Assembly (NCBI RefSeq): GCF_052055875.1
Contig: NZ_CP170508.1
Coordinates: 1 to 64,000, forward strand
Direction of reading: 5' to 3'
Source: Methanosphaerula subterraneus
Lineage (GTDB): Archaea; Halobacteriota; Methanomicrobia; Methanomicrobiales; Methanospirillaceae
Length of the DNA: 64,000 nt
Position 1 is the first letter of the stretch, and every line of letters begins with the position of its first letter. Shown here one piece after another: positions 40,211 through 48,528 of this stretch. A model generated the notes under the pieces. The model was not told the DNA's origin and searched no databases. It saw only the letters and a program-made list of their open reading frames with translations. The position numbers were made by a program, and so were the translations under genes.

Positions 40211-42232
40211 ATGTCTCCTACATCCCATCCATCCCGACCGGATCGGTTCTGCAGGGTCTCCTCCCTGCTCTGCATCCTGACGCTGCTCATCGCCGTCACG
40301 CTCCTCTCCCCTGCCGCCGCGGCGTCGCTCTCTGAATCCTCTGGAGTGCAGGATCCGCTCCTGCAGACCAGCGACGACCTGGCCTCGTCCGCCCTGGCAG
40401 AGCGGTCGATCGAAGAGATGGAGCGTACAGCCTCCGCTGTCGATCAGATCCCGGGAAAGGGAAAGATCGCCTCTGACCTGCTGAACTCCCCGCAGATGCA
40501 GCGGCAGGGACTCTCAGGGGAGGAGGGGGACGACGCAGGGCCGGTCCTGGTCTACATCACGCTGGTGGCCGGGGCTCCCACGTCGTTCATCGATCCCCTG
40601 GTCGACGGGGTGGTCGACCGGGACGAGGAGCATCACCTGGTGGCGGCCTCTGTCACCGGATCGGAACTGACGTCGCTGGCTGCCAATCCCCTGGTGAAGG
40701 GGATCAGCAGGGTCGGCGCACCGCTGGTGAGTGCCGGCCGGACGGTCACCTCCGGGGACACGGTCCTCAAGGCCGACCAGCTCAGGGCGCAGTATGGGGC
40801 GTCCGGGGCCGGCGTGAAGATCGGTGTCATCTCCGACGGGGTCAAGGGGCTTGCCGAGGCCCAGGCCACCGGGGACCTGCCGGCCGATCTCCACCTCCTC
40901 TCCGCCTCAGACGGGGGAAACGAGGGGACCGCCATGCTGGAGATCATCCATGACGTGGCACCCGAGGCGACCCTGTACTTCCATGAGCACGGGTCCACTG
41001 TGATCGCCTTCAACCGGGCGGTCGACACCCTGGTCGCCGCCGGGTGCACGGTGATCGTCGACGACATCTGCTGGCCCAAGGAGCCGTTCTTCGAGCAGGG
41101 GATCGTCGCGACCCACATCTCCTCGGTGATCGCCGGAAAGCAGATCATCTACGTCTCGGCCGCTTCGAACTATGCGGACCAGCACTACCTGGGCGCGTAT
41201 TATAATGGTGGCGACAACTTCCATGACTTCAGCGCCGGCACCTCGGTCCACCGGAATATGTATGTCGACCTGCCGGCAGGGACCGGGGTGTCGGCGGTGC
41301 TGCAGTGGGACGACCGGTTCGGCAGCTCGGGGAGCGATTACGACCTCTACTTCGTCGATGCCGTGACCGGTGCGGTCCTGGACTGGAGCACCTACCGGCA
41401 GGACGGGGATGACGATCCCATCGAGACGATCGAGTATCAGAACACCGGGTTCGAGACGATCGAAGGGGAGTTTATCATCAGGAACTACCGGGGAGAGGCC
41501 CCGGCCAGGACCCTCGACCTCTTCGTCTACCCTGACGACGACGCGACGATGTACACCAACAATGTCAACCCCGAAGGCTCCATCTACGGCCACCAGGCGG
41601 TCCCGGACGTGGTGACGGTCGGTGCGGTCAGGGCCGACGGCGTCAAGAGTATCACGATCGAACCGTTCTCCTCCCGCGGGCCGGTGAGGCTGGTCTATCC
41701 GTCGCCTCAGACGATCGTCAAGCCGGACATCTGCGCCCCCGACCGATCGGCCGTCTCCGGGGCCGGGGGGTTCGAGAAGATCTTTGTCGGGACCAGCGCC
41801 TCGGCCCCCCATGTCGCGGGGGTCATCGCACAGGTCTGGGGGCTGCTCCCGAACCGGAGCGCCGGTGAGATCCGGACGGCCCTCTACGCATCGGCGATCG
41901 ATCTCGGTGCTTCTGGCAGGGATACCGTCTACGGGTACGGCCTCGCCGATGCCGTGCAGATGTATGCGGCCGCCGGCGGCGGGACCGTCGTGCCGCCGGT
42001 GCAGATCGTTCCGGTTACGCCGGCCCCGACGGTGACCGTGCAGCCGTCGGCCTCCCCCCAGTCCTCCCTGATCACGCCGTTCCAGAAGAGCAGCCCGTTC
42101 GGTCTGCCGGGGGCGACGTCGTTCGGGACCTCCACCACCGGCACCTCCTGGTCGGCCCCCGTCCCGGCGGCGTCCGGGGCGTCTGCACCCTCTGCTCCCA
42201 GCTTCGTTCGGTGGTATCCGTGGGGCCGGTGA
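40211..42232 (+). CDS. Secreted subtilisin-like (S8) protein with altered catalytic His
   Basis: The protein has 673 residues from the ATG at 40211, with a signal peptide to ~residue 40. A ~150-residue helical pro-region follows. The S8 core shows KIGVISDGV (Asp) and GTSASAPHVAGVIAQ (Ser). Where the His helix is expected (HGT.VA) the sequence is GNEGTAMLEIIHDVAPEA, with Glu in place of the His. This variant occurs in a subset of S8-like proteins. An inserted beta-domain (residues ~330-440) interrupts the fold. The C-terminus is Pro/Thr/Ser-rich. Proteolytic activity is therefore uncertain. Confidence 0.75.
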   Translation: MSPTSHPSRPDRFCRVSSLLCILTLLIAVTLLSPAAAASLSESSGVQDPLLQTSDDLASSALAERSIEEMERTASAVDQIPGKGKIASDLLNSPQMQRQGLSGEEGDDAGPVLVYITLVAGAPTSFIDPLVDGVVDRDEEHHLVAASVTGSELTSLAANPLVKGISRVGAPLVSAGRTVTSGDTVLKADQLRAQYGASGAGVKIGVISDGVKGLAEAQATGDLPADLHLLSASDGGNEGTAMLEIIHDVAPEATLYFHEHGSTVIAFNRAVDTLVAAGCTVIVDDICWPKEPFFEQGIVATHISSVIAGKQIIYVSAASNYADQHYLGAYYNGGDNFHDFSAGTSVHRNMYVDLPAGTGVSAVLQWDDRFGSSGSDYDLYFVDAVTGAVLDWSTYRQDGDDDPIETIEYQNTGFETIEGEFIIRNYRGEAPARTLDLFVYPDDDATMYTNNVNPEGSIYGHQAVPDVVTVGAVRADGVKSITIEPFSSRGPVRLVYPSPQTIVKPDICAPDRSAVSGAGGFEKIFVGTSASAPHVAGVIAQVWGLLPNRSAGEIRTALYASAIDLGASGRDTVYGYGLADAVQMYAAAGGGTVVPPVQIVPVTPAPTVTVQPSASPQSSLITPFQKSSPFGLPGATSFGTSTTGTSWSAPVPAASGASAPSAPSFVRWYPWGR

Positions 42233-42328
42233 TGTACCGGGTCCTCCCGATTCCGCTTCCCCCTGGTGGGTGAACCAGGATCAAACCGATCTCCGACCTG
42301 TTTTCCGTCTGCACGTGGTCAGGGGCGG

Positions 42329-42350
42329 TGCGTTCAACACTATACTTTTA
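42329..42350 (+). promoter_or_regulatory. Promoter of mptD with repeated 16-bp element
   Basis: TGCGTTCAACACTATA (42329-42344) runs into a TATA-like TATACTTTTA, 30-35 bp before the mptD ATG. The same 16 bases occur at 26165-26180. Confidence 0.5.
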
Positions 42351-42376
42351 ATGTCGATCGCTCCCCAGTACACGGT

Positions 42377-42730
42377 ATGAGTACTGATCGCGAACAGGCT
42401 GCCTTTGAGGCAGGGATCAAACTCGGGGCGCTCTATCACCAGTGGGTCGGTACCCCGATATCAGTGCAGACCGCTTCAGGCGTCGAAGCGGTGATCGAGC
42501 AGAGTGTCGGCCTCCAGCCCTTTGTCGAGCAGATCGATGTCACCCTCGACCGCTCCCTGATGAATGCGAATGCATTCGGGTACACCGAGCTCGCCGGCCT
42601 GATGTTCGATGTGACGATCAGGACGAAGGTCGGCGCCACCACCTGTGTCGCGGCCTTGAGACCGGAGAACGGGTATCCGTTGATGAGGATTGTGAGCTGT
42701 GATGAAGAAGAGCCCCTTTCCGATCACTGA
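42377..42730 (+). CDS. mptD: Archaeal dihydroneopterin aldolase MptD
   Basis: The protein has 117 residues from the ATG at 42377. MptD cleaves 7,8-dihydroneopterin to 6-hydroxymethyl-dihydropterin in tetrahydromethanopterin synthesis. The family pattern is AAFEAGIKLGALYHQWVGTP near the start, SGVEAVIEQSV, GYTELAGLMFDV and C-terminal GYPLMRIV. Length is typical. It starts a long co-oriented run of housekeeping genes and overlaps the next gene by 29 nt. Confidence 0.88.
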   Translation: MSTDREQAAFEAGIKLGALYHQWVGTPISVQTASGVEAVIEQSVGLQPFVEQIDVTLDRSLMNANAFGYTELAGLMFDVTIRTKVGATTCVAALRPENGYPLMRIVSCDEEEPLSDH

Positions 42731-43529
42731 CGACCATATCCATATCCATCCCGGCACCGGTCGCGGTCTGGAGGCCGCGAAGGACTTCCAGAAGAGCGGC
42801 GGGACCCACATCTTCCTGGTCTCCCTCCCGTCCTGGTCGTACGGGATCGTCCCCGGGAAGGGCGAGGACTACCGTCCGGTCTTCGAGGCGACGCTGAAGA
42901 CCGCCGCTGCGATCCGGGAGCTCGGGCTGACGGTCTACCCGGTGCTGGGGATCCACCCGGCAGAGATCACCTACTTCTCAGAGATCAGGACCGAGGGGGA
43001 GATGGCCGCCATCATGCAGGCCGGCCTCGACCTGGCCGCCCGGTACGTCGCCGACGGATCGGCCGTGGCCCTCAAGAGCGGCCGGCCCCATTACCCGGTC
43101 GGTCCCGGGTGCTGGGACCTCTCGAACGCAGTCCTCGCCCATGCCCTGGAACTCGGCGGGGCGTGCGGGTGTGCGGTCCAGATCCATGCAGAGACCGGAC
43201 CCTGCACCGACGTGGTCCAGATGGCGGAGCAGGCCGGCATGGACCCCGGCCGGGTCGTCAAACATTTCGCCACCCCCGATACGCCGCTGGCCCCCTCGTT
43301 CCTCGCCAGGGACGAGATCATCCCGGCACTCTGCCGGGAGGGGCGGGCCTTTACGATGGAGAGCGACTACATGGACGACCCGGCCCGGCCAGGGGCGGTG
43401 ATCGGTCCCCGGTCGGTCCCCCGGATCACCACCCGGCTGCTGGCCGGCGGTGCGATCACCGGGGAGGACGTCCATCGGATCCACGCCGAAACCCCGTCCC
43501 GGGTCTACGGTGTCGAGATCGCCCTCTGA
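42702..43529 (+). CDS. TatD-like metal-dependent hydrolase
   Basis: The protein has 275 residues from the ATG at 42702. It is an amidohydrolase-type TIM barrel: TDDHIHIHPGTGRG (HxH metal site), YPVLGIHPAEI, VQIHAETGP, VVKHFATPD and MESDYMDDP (final Asp). This corresponds to archaeal TatD-like predicted hydrolases. The substrate is unknown; relatives act as nucleases or small-molecule hydrolases. The start overlaps mptD, implying coupled translation. Confidence 0.82.
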   Translation: MKKSPFPITDDHIHIHPGTGRGLEAAKDFQKSGGTHIFLVSLPSWSYGIVPGKGEDYRPVFEATLKTAAAIRELGLTVYPVLGIHPAEITYFSEIRTEGEMAAIMQAGLDLAARYVADGSAVALKSGRPHYPVGPGCWDLSNAVLAHALELGGACGCAVQIHAETGPCTDVVQMAEQAGMDPGRVVKHFATPDTPLAPSFLARDEIIPALCREGRAFTMESDYMDDPARPGAVIGPRSVPRITTRLLAGGAITGEDVHRIHAETPSRVYGVEIAL

Positions 43530-43597
43530 TCCCGGGATCTCTGCCAGGGGCCATTACGCTCATCTTTTTATCCTCTCCCTGAAGATACGTGAGTACA

Positions 43598-43891
43598 ATG
43601 TATTTGAAGATTCATCGGATTCCTGGTAGCGGGGATGTAGTTGCGGTCTGTGATCGCGAACTGCAGAATCAGGTGCTGACCGATGAGGGGCGGGAGGTGC
43701 GGATCCACGAATCGTTCTACGGGAACCGGCTCGTCGATGAAGAAGAGGTGCGGGCGGCACTGGATGGTGCAAGCAACATCAATCTGATGGGTGAGCGGGT
43801 TGTTGCCATTGCAATCAACATGGGACTGCTGGAACGGTCTGCCTGTATATTTATCGGCAGCGTACCACATGCCCTGATCTATAGAGTCTAA
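43598..43891 (+). CDS. DUF424 protein
   Basis: The protein has 97 residues from the ATG at 43598; a GTG three codons upstream is possible. Archaea-specific DUF424 pattern: KIHRIPGSGDVVAVCDRELQ, GREVRIHESFYGNRLVDEEE, SNINLMGERVVAIAI. Its occurrence directly upstream of NMD3 is a conserved archaeal arrangement and suggests a ribosome- or tRNA-related job. One base separates its stop from the NMD3 start. Confidence 0.85.
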   Translation: MYLKIHRIPGSGDVVAVCDRELQNQVLTDEGREVRIHESFYGNRLVDEEEVRAALDGASNINLMGERVVAIAINMGLLERSACIFIGSVPHALIYRV

Positions 43892-43892
43892 C

Positions 43893-44945
43893 ATGGAGAT
43901 CGATATACGAGAACAGTTCTGCCCCCGCTGTGGAGAGCCGACCGAAAACGGCCTCTGCCGCAGGTGCAAGATGATGGAGACCGAAGCGTTCACCTGTGAC
44001 GAGCGGGTGATCCACACCTTCTGTCCGTCATGTGGAGCCGTGAAGAACAACGGCAAGGTCTGGAGCGACAGCGACCGGGAACGGGAAGAGGTCGATCGCG
44101 AACTTGCGCTGAAGGCCGTTCACCTTCACCCCGACTTCCGGGATGGAAGTTTCGATCTCAGGGTCAGGGAGATCTCGGTGAACCGCTCCCTGGCGGTGAT
44201 CGGGATCACCGGCACGCTGTACGGATACCCGGTCCAGGGCGAGTGCAGGGTGGGGATCAGCTGGCACAAGGAGCAGTGCGACCGGTGCAACCGGATCAGC
44301 GGCAGTTATTACGAGGGGATCGTTCAGATCCGGGCCCAGGACCGGCACCTGACCCCGTACGAACAGGAGGCCGCGGTGCGGCTGGCCACCACGATTGAGG
44401 ACGAGCTGCTGGAGTCCGGCGACCGGCTCTCGTACATCTCGCAGCTCGAAGAGACCCGCGACGGCGTCGACGTGATCGTCGGGTCGCAGCATATCGGGAT
44501 CCTGATCGTGCAGGCGCTGATCAACCAGTTCGGCGGCCGGTATACGACCCATCCGAAGCTGGTCGGCGAGAAGGCCGGCCGGGCCCTGTACCGGATCACC
44601 TACCTGGTCAGGCTGCCCCGGTACCGGCATGGCGATGTGATCGACGTGGCCGGCCAGTACTTCCAGGTGCAGAGTTCTGAAGGAAAACGGCTGCAGGTGA
44701 CCGACCTGCTGAACGGCAAGGTCCGGACGATCCGGGAGGACGAGATCAGCCGCGAGATCGGCAACGCCAGTTCTGCCATCGAGGCGCTGGTGGTCTATGC
44801 CGACGGTGGGGTGATCGGACTGATGGACCCTGATACCTGCAAGACCCTCGAGGTCCCGCTGGTGGACTGGCGGCGGCACCGGATCGAGACCGGGGACCAG
44901 GTCAGGGTGCTCCGCGACCGCGATCTGCTCGTCCTCGTCGGGTGA
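43893..44945 (+). CDS. NMD3-family ribosome-associated protein
   Basis: The protein has 350 residues from the ATG at 43893. Two zinc-binding cysteine sets characterise NMD3: FCPRCGEPTENGLCRRC and FCPSCGAV, plus CDRCNRISGSYYEGIVQIR. In eukaryotes NMD3 is an export adaptor of the large ribosomal subunit; the archaeal homologue presumably binds the 50S subunit. The C-terminal half has OB/SH3-like strands (HGDVIDVAGQYFQVQ). It is 1 bp from DUF424 and 1 bp from the next gene. Confidence 0.85.
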   Translation: MEIDIREQFCPRCGEPTENGLCRRCKMMETEAFTCDERVIHTFCPSCGAVKNNGKVWSDSDREREEVDRELALKAVHLHPDFRDGSFDLRVREISVNRSLAVIGITGTLYGYPVQGECRVGISWHKEQCDRCNRISGSYYEGIVQIRAQDRHLTPYEQEAAVRLATTIEDELLESGDRLSYISQLEETRDGVDVIVGSQHIGILIVQALINQFGGRYTTHPKLVGEKAGRALYRITYLVRLPRYRHGDVIDVAGQYFQVQSSEGKRLQVTDLLNGKVRTIREDEISREIGNASSAIEALVVYADGGVIGLMDPDTCKTLEVPLVDWRRHRIETGDQVRVLRDRDLLVLVG

Positions 44946-44946
44946 G

Positions 44947-45816
44947 ATGATGAGGGTGAGGAAGGTCAGCAGTTCAGAACTGGGCTGCATCGCGGCTGAG
45001 TCATGGGTCGACCAGACTCGCCGCCCGTATGTGCAGGACGGGTCTGCCTGGGTGCCGGTCAGGGACGGCTGTGCCTGGGACGAGGATCTGCCGGAACGAG
45101 CCGGCGACCCGCGGGGGTACCAGCGGCTCGGCGATCTGCTGATCTTTCATGGCGACCGGCCGTCGGAGGCCGAGGTTGCGGGGGCGGTCCGGCGGTGCAA
45201 TCCCCGGGGGGTGCTCTGGACCAGCACTCACCAGGGGGTGATGCGGATTCCGGAGACGACCCTGCTCTACGGCGAGGCCGGCGAGGTGCTTCACAAGGAG
45301 AACGGGTGCCGGTACTGGCTCGACCCGCAGCAGGTGATGTTTTCGCAGGGAAACCGGTCTGAGAAGGCCCGGCTCGCTGCGGCCGTCAGCCCCAGGGAAC
45401 GGGTCGCCGATATGTGTGCCGGGATCGGGTACTTCAGTCTGCCGCTCGGCCGGGCCGGCGCGACGGTCGACGCGTTTGAATTGAACCCGGTCTCGTACCG
45501 GTACCTGCAGAGAAATATCCGGGAGAACCGGCTGGAGGAGAGGGTTCGCGGGTTCTGCGGGGACTGCCGGGCCCTGATCAGCGGGACCTACGACCGGCTG
45601 CTGATCGGTCATTTTGAGGGGATCACCATGTTTGAAGCTGCGCTGGCGCATGCCAGGAAGGGGAGTATCATCCACCTCCATGGACTGGAGGACCAGTCGG
45701 ACCGGGTGCGTCTCCTGGCTCGCGAGGCCGGGTTTGATGCTGAGGTCGGTCTCCGGGTCGTCAAGAAGTACGGGCCGTGCAGGGTGCACCTGGTGCAGGA
45801 CGTGGTGCTCGGATGA
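44947..45816 (+). CDS. Taw2/Trm5-type tRNA-modifying SAM enzyme
   Basis: The protein has 289 residues from the ATG at 44947 (the second ATG at 44950 is possible). It has the Trm5/TYW2 signature MFSQGNRSEKARLAA, then SAM motif VADMCAGIGYFSLPLGRAGA, ELNPVSYRYLQRNIRENRL, and LLIGHFEG where Trm5 m1G enzymes have NxP. The lack of that NxP motif favours Taw2, which transfers the 3-amino-3-carboxypropyl group from SAM to imG-14 in wyosine synthesis. The N-terminal domain is shorter than in Trm5b/c. Confidence 0.72.
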   Translation: MMRVRKVSSSELGCIAAESWVDQTRRPYVQDGSAWVPVRDGCAWDEDLPERAGDPRGYQRLGDLLIFHGDRPSEAEVAGAVRRCNPRGVLWTSTHQGVMRIPETTLLYGEAGEVLHKENGCRYWLDPQQVMFSQGNRSEKARLAAAVSPRERVADMCAGIGYFSLPLGRAGATVDAFELNPVSYRYLQRNIRENRLEERVRGFCGDCRALISGTYDRLLIGHFEGITMFEAALAHARKGSIIHLHGLEDQSDRVRLLAREAGFDAEVGLRVVKKYGPCRVHLVQDVVLG

Positions 45817-46952
45817 CCTTCCAGCCGCTCCTCGGTAAGGAGATCCTGCTGGCGGTGACCGGCTCGATCGCCGCCGTCGAGACGATCAGGCTGGCTCATG
45901 CCCTCCGCCGGGCAGGGGCTGAGGTGCAGGGGGTGATGTCTGCGGCAGCGCAGCAGATCATCCATCCCGATGCCCTGACCTATGCGACCGGCCGGCCGAC
46001 GCTGACCCGGCTGACCGGGCTCGTCGAGCATGTGACCTACTGCGGGGACGACCGGACCGCCGACTTGCTGCTGATCGCCCCCTGCACGGCCAACACGATC
46101 AGTAAGATCGCGGTCGGGATCGACGATACGCCGGTCACCACCTGCGCCACGACAGCCCTCGGGAGCGGGATGCCGGTCGTCCTGGTCCCTGCGATGCACC
46201 AGAGCATGTACCGCCATGCGGCCATCCTCGCGAACCTGGCGACGCTCCGGTCCTGGGGCGTCGACGTCGTCCCGCCCCGGATCGAGGAGGGGAAGGCGAA
46301 GATCGCCGGTATCGAGGAGATCGTCCTCCATGCGGAGCGGGCGCTCGGGGGCGGATCGCTCGCCGGCCGGCGGGTGCTGATCACGAGCGGACCCTGCAGG
46401 GAGCCGGTCGACGATGTCCGGGTGCTGACCACCCGGTCGACCGGGCAGATGGGCCGGGCCCTGGCCATGGAGGCGTTCCGGCGGGGGGCCGAGGTGACCG
46501 TCGTCCACCAGGACGTGTTCCCCTGCGTAAAGAACCTGTACTGCGATACGGCCGCTTCGATGCAGGAGCAGGTGATGCGGGTGCTCGACGAGGAGGGGGC
46601 GGACTATTACGTGAGCGCCGCAGCCGTGTCGGACTTTTCGCCGGTCCGGCAGCCGGGGAAGATCCCGAGCGGGAGCCCCTGCCGGATCGAACTCGCCCCG
46701 CTCTGCAAGGTGATCGACGGCGTGCTCGCCCATCCGGCCAGGCCGTCGGTGGTCGCCTTCAAGCTCGGCTGGGAGACCGGGGCCGCCGCCTCGGCCCTGC
46801 TCGAGGCCGGGGCTTCGCTGGTGGTGACCGACACCCCGGACGCGATGGGTGAGAAGGCCGGCACCTTCGGGCTGGTCTCGAAGGACCGGACCGAAACCGT
46901 CTCGGGGAGCAAGGAGGAGGTGGCAGCGGCCATATGGTCGACCGTGCCGTAG
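45813..46952 (+). CDS. coaBC: Bifunctional phosphopantothenoylcysteine decarboxylase / phosphopantothenate-cysteine ligase
   Basis: The protein has 379 residues from the ATG at 45813, overlapping the previous stop as ATGA. CoaC part: LLAVTGSIAAVE, ADLLLIAPCTANTISKIAVG, PAMHQSMY. CoaB part from ~185: VLITSGPCREPVDDVRVLTTRSTG split across the nucleotide/cysteine site, and AVSDFSPV. The enzyme makes 4'-phosphopantetheine from 4'-phosphopantothenate and cysteine. It precedes the two archaeal-specific CoA genes and overlaps the kinase by 19 nt. Confidence 0.92.
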   Translation: MTFQPLLGKEILLAVTGSIAAVETIRLAHALRRAGAEVQGVMSAAAQQIIHPDALTYATGRPTLTRLTGLVEHVTYCGDDRTADLLLIAPCTANTISKIAVGIDDTPVTTCATTALGSGMPVVLVPAMHQSMYRHAAILANLATLRSWGVDVVPPRIEEGKAKIAGIEEIVLHAERALGGGSLAGRRVLITSGPCREPVDDVRVLTTRSTGQMGRALAMEAFRRGAEVTVVHQDVFPCVKNLYCDTAASMQEQVMRVLDEEGADYYVSAAAVSDFSPVRQPGKIPSGSPCRIELAPLCKVIDGVLAHPARPSVVAFKLGWETGAAASALLEAGASLVVTDTPDAMGEKAGTFGLVSKDRTETVSGSKEEVAAAIWSTVP

Positions 46953-47800
46953 CCTTCTGTCCAGGGCATATCTCGGGCTACTTTCGGCGGGTGAAGGGGA
47001 CGAGCGTCCAGACCACCGGCTCGATCGGTGCAGGGATTGTGATCAGTGCCGGGGTCGAGGCGACGGCCACCCCCGCCGACCGGCCGCAGGTGCTGGTCAG
47101 GGAGGTGGACCGGACCGGAACCTGCAGAACGGTCCTGACCGCATCGCCGCCCATCGCCTACGTGATGGACCGTCTCGGGGTCGCGGCCGCCGTCACGACG
47201 GTCTGCACCCTCCCGATCGGGGCCGGCTTCGGCCTGTCGGCCGCGGCCCTCCTCTCGGCCACAGCAGCGCTGAACGCCCTCTACGACCTCGGCCTCTCGG
47301 CCCACGAGGTCACAGCCCTCGCCCACGAGGCAGAGATCGTCCACCAGACCGGGCTCGGGGATGTCTCCGCCTGCCAGGGCGGCGGCCTGGTCTGCAGGGA
47401 AGGGCCCGGGCCGGACGGAACGATCGGGCGTATCTGCGGACCTGCGGCCCAGCCGCTCTGTGCGGTCACCTTCGGCCCCCTGCCGACCCCGGCCGTCCTC
47501 CAGTCCGGGCCGGCGATGGCCGCCGTGGAGGCCGCGTTTCCGGCCCGGTGCCCGGACGACCTCGTCGACTTCTTCGGCCTCTCCCGCCAGTTCGCCGAGC
47601 GGTCCGGGCTGATCACCCCCGAGGTCAGGCACGCCCTCTCCCTCTGCGACGACGCCGGCGTCCCGGCATCGATGACGATGCTCGGCAACGGCGTCTTCGC
47701 CTCCGGGGACCGGGCGCTCGAGGTCCTTTCGACCGCAGGCGAACCCTATCATCTGGAGATCGCCTCAGGCGGTTTCTCTGTTCTGGAGCATGCATCATGA
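46934..47800 (+). CDS. Pantoate kinase (GHMP family)
   Basis: The protein has 288 residues from the ATG at 46934. It is a GHMP-type kinase with the archaeal pantoate kinase features FCPGHISGYF at the N-terminus, PIGAGFGLSAAALLS as phosphate loop (PxGxGxGxSAA), and TGLGDVSA. It phosphorylates pantoate, replacing the bacterial panK/panC order. It is flanked by CoaBC and the phosphopantoate-beta-alanine ligase, completing the archaeal route to CoA. Overlaps both neighbours. Confidence 0.9.
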   Translation: MVDRAVAFCPGHISGYFRRVKGTSVQTTGSIGAGIVISAGVEATATPADRPQVLVREVDRTGTCRTVLTASPPIAYVMDRLGVAAAVTTVCTLPIGAGFGLSAAALLSATAALNALYDLGLSAHEVTALAHEAEIVHQTGLGDVSACQGGGLVCREGPGPDGTIGRICGPAAQPLCAVTFGPLPTPAVLQSGPAMAAVEAAFPARCPDDLVDFFGLSRQFAERSGLITPEVRHALSLCDDAGVPASMTMLGNGVFASGDRALEVLSTAGEPYHLEIASGGFSVLEHAS

Positions 47801-48528
47801 TTCCACACGACCATCCACGGTACCGCTCTCTCGTCATCCGCGAGAGGCTTGCAGAGGCTGCCAGGGACGGTGTCGTCTCCCTCGAGGGGCTCACCTCCCA
47901 CGGCAGGGGCGAAGCGTTCGACTACCTGATCGGGGAGACGACCTCCCCCAGCGCACATGTCGCTGAGCGGACCGCCGCCGCCATGATCCGTGCGGCCCGC
48001 CACCCGGTGATCTCGGTGAACGGGAACACGGCTGCGCTGGCGGCCGACGAGATCGCCGCTCTTCAGAAGGCGAGCGGTGCGCAGGTCGAGGTGAACCTCT
48101 TCCACCGGACAGAGGAGCGGATGAAGAAGGTCACCGCCCTCCTCCTGGAGCACGATGTCGATGTGCTGACCGGCACGGCAGAACGGCTGATCCCCCTCTC
48201 CCATGACCGGGCCTGGAGCCTGAACGAGGGGATCGGCAGCGCCGACCTGGTGCTGGTGCCCCTCGAGGACGGGGACCGGTGCGAGGCGCTGATCGCGATG
48301 GGGAAGCAGGTGATCACCGTCGATCTGAATCCCCTCTCCCGTACTGCACGGACCGCGACCCTGACGATCGTCGACGAGGTGACCCGGGCGTTGCCGGCCG
48401 TGACCGCCGCCCTCTCAGAGCTGACCGATGATGAAGCGGCAGGGCTGATCAGGAACCTCGATAACCATTATCTTTTACAAACCGCCATATCTGAGATAGC
48501 AACGAGGCTTATGCATGCTCTGGATTGA
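47797..48528 (+). CDS. 4-phosphopantoate-beta-alanine ligase
   Basis: The protein has 243 residues from the ATG at 47797 (ATGA overlap with the kinase stop). It is the archaeal phosphopantothenate synthetase family (formerly DUF137): HDHPRYRSLVIRERLAEA, GRGEAFDYLIGE, HPVISVNGNTAAL, VNLFHRTEERMKKV, and VTVDLNPLSRTA-like VITVDLNPLSRTA. It condenses 4-phosphopantoate with beta-alanine using ATP. It overlaps the RFC-like gene by 14 nt. Confidence 0.9.
   Translation: MIPHDHPRYRSLVIRERLAEAARDGVVSLEGLTSHGRGEAFDYLIGETTSPSAHVAERTAAAMIRAARHPVISVNGNTAALAADEIAALQKASGAQVEVNLFHRTEERMKKVTALLLEHDVDVLTGTAERLIPLSHDRAWSLNEGIGSADLVLVPLEDGDRCEALIAMGKQVITVDLNPLSRTARTATLTIVDEVTRALPAVTAALSELTDDEAAGLIRNLDNHYLLQTAISEIATRLMHALD

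Noticed and set aside
45609..46733. 374-codon minus-strand ORF
   Set aside because: Antisense to Taw2-like and CoaBC genes; His/Arg/Gly/Asp-rich composition typical of GC-rich shadow frames.
46849..48528. 559-codon plus-strand ORF
   Set aside because: Only its last 244 codons (from 47797) are the phosphopantoate ligase. The earlier part is a shadow of the pantoate kinase frame.
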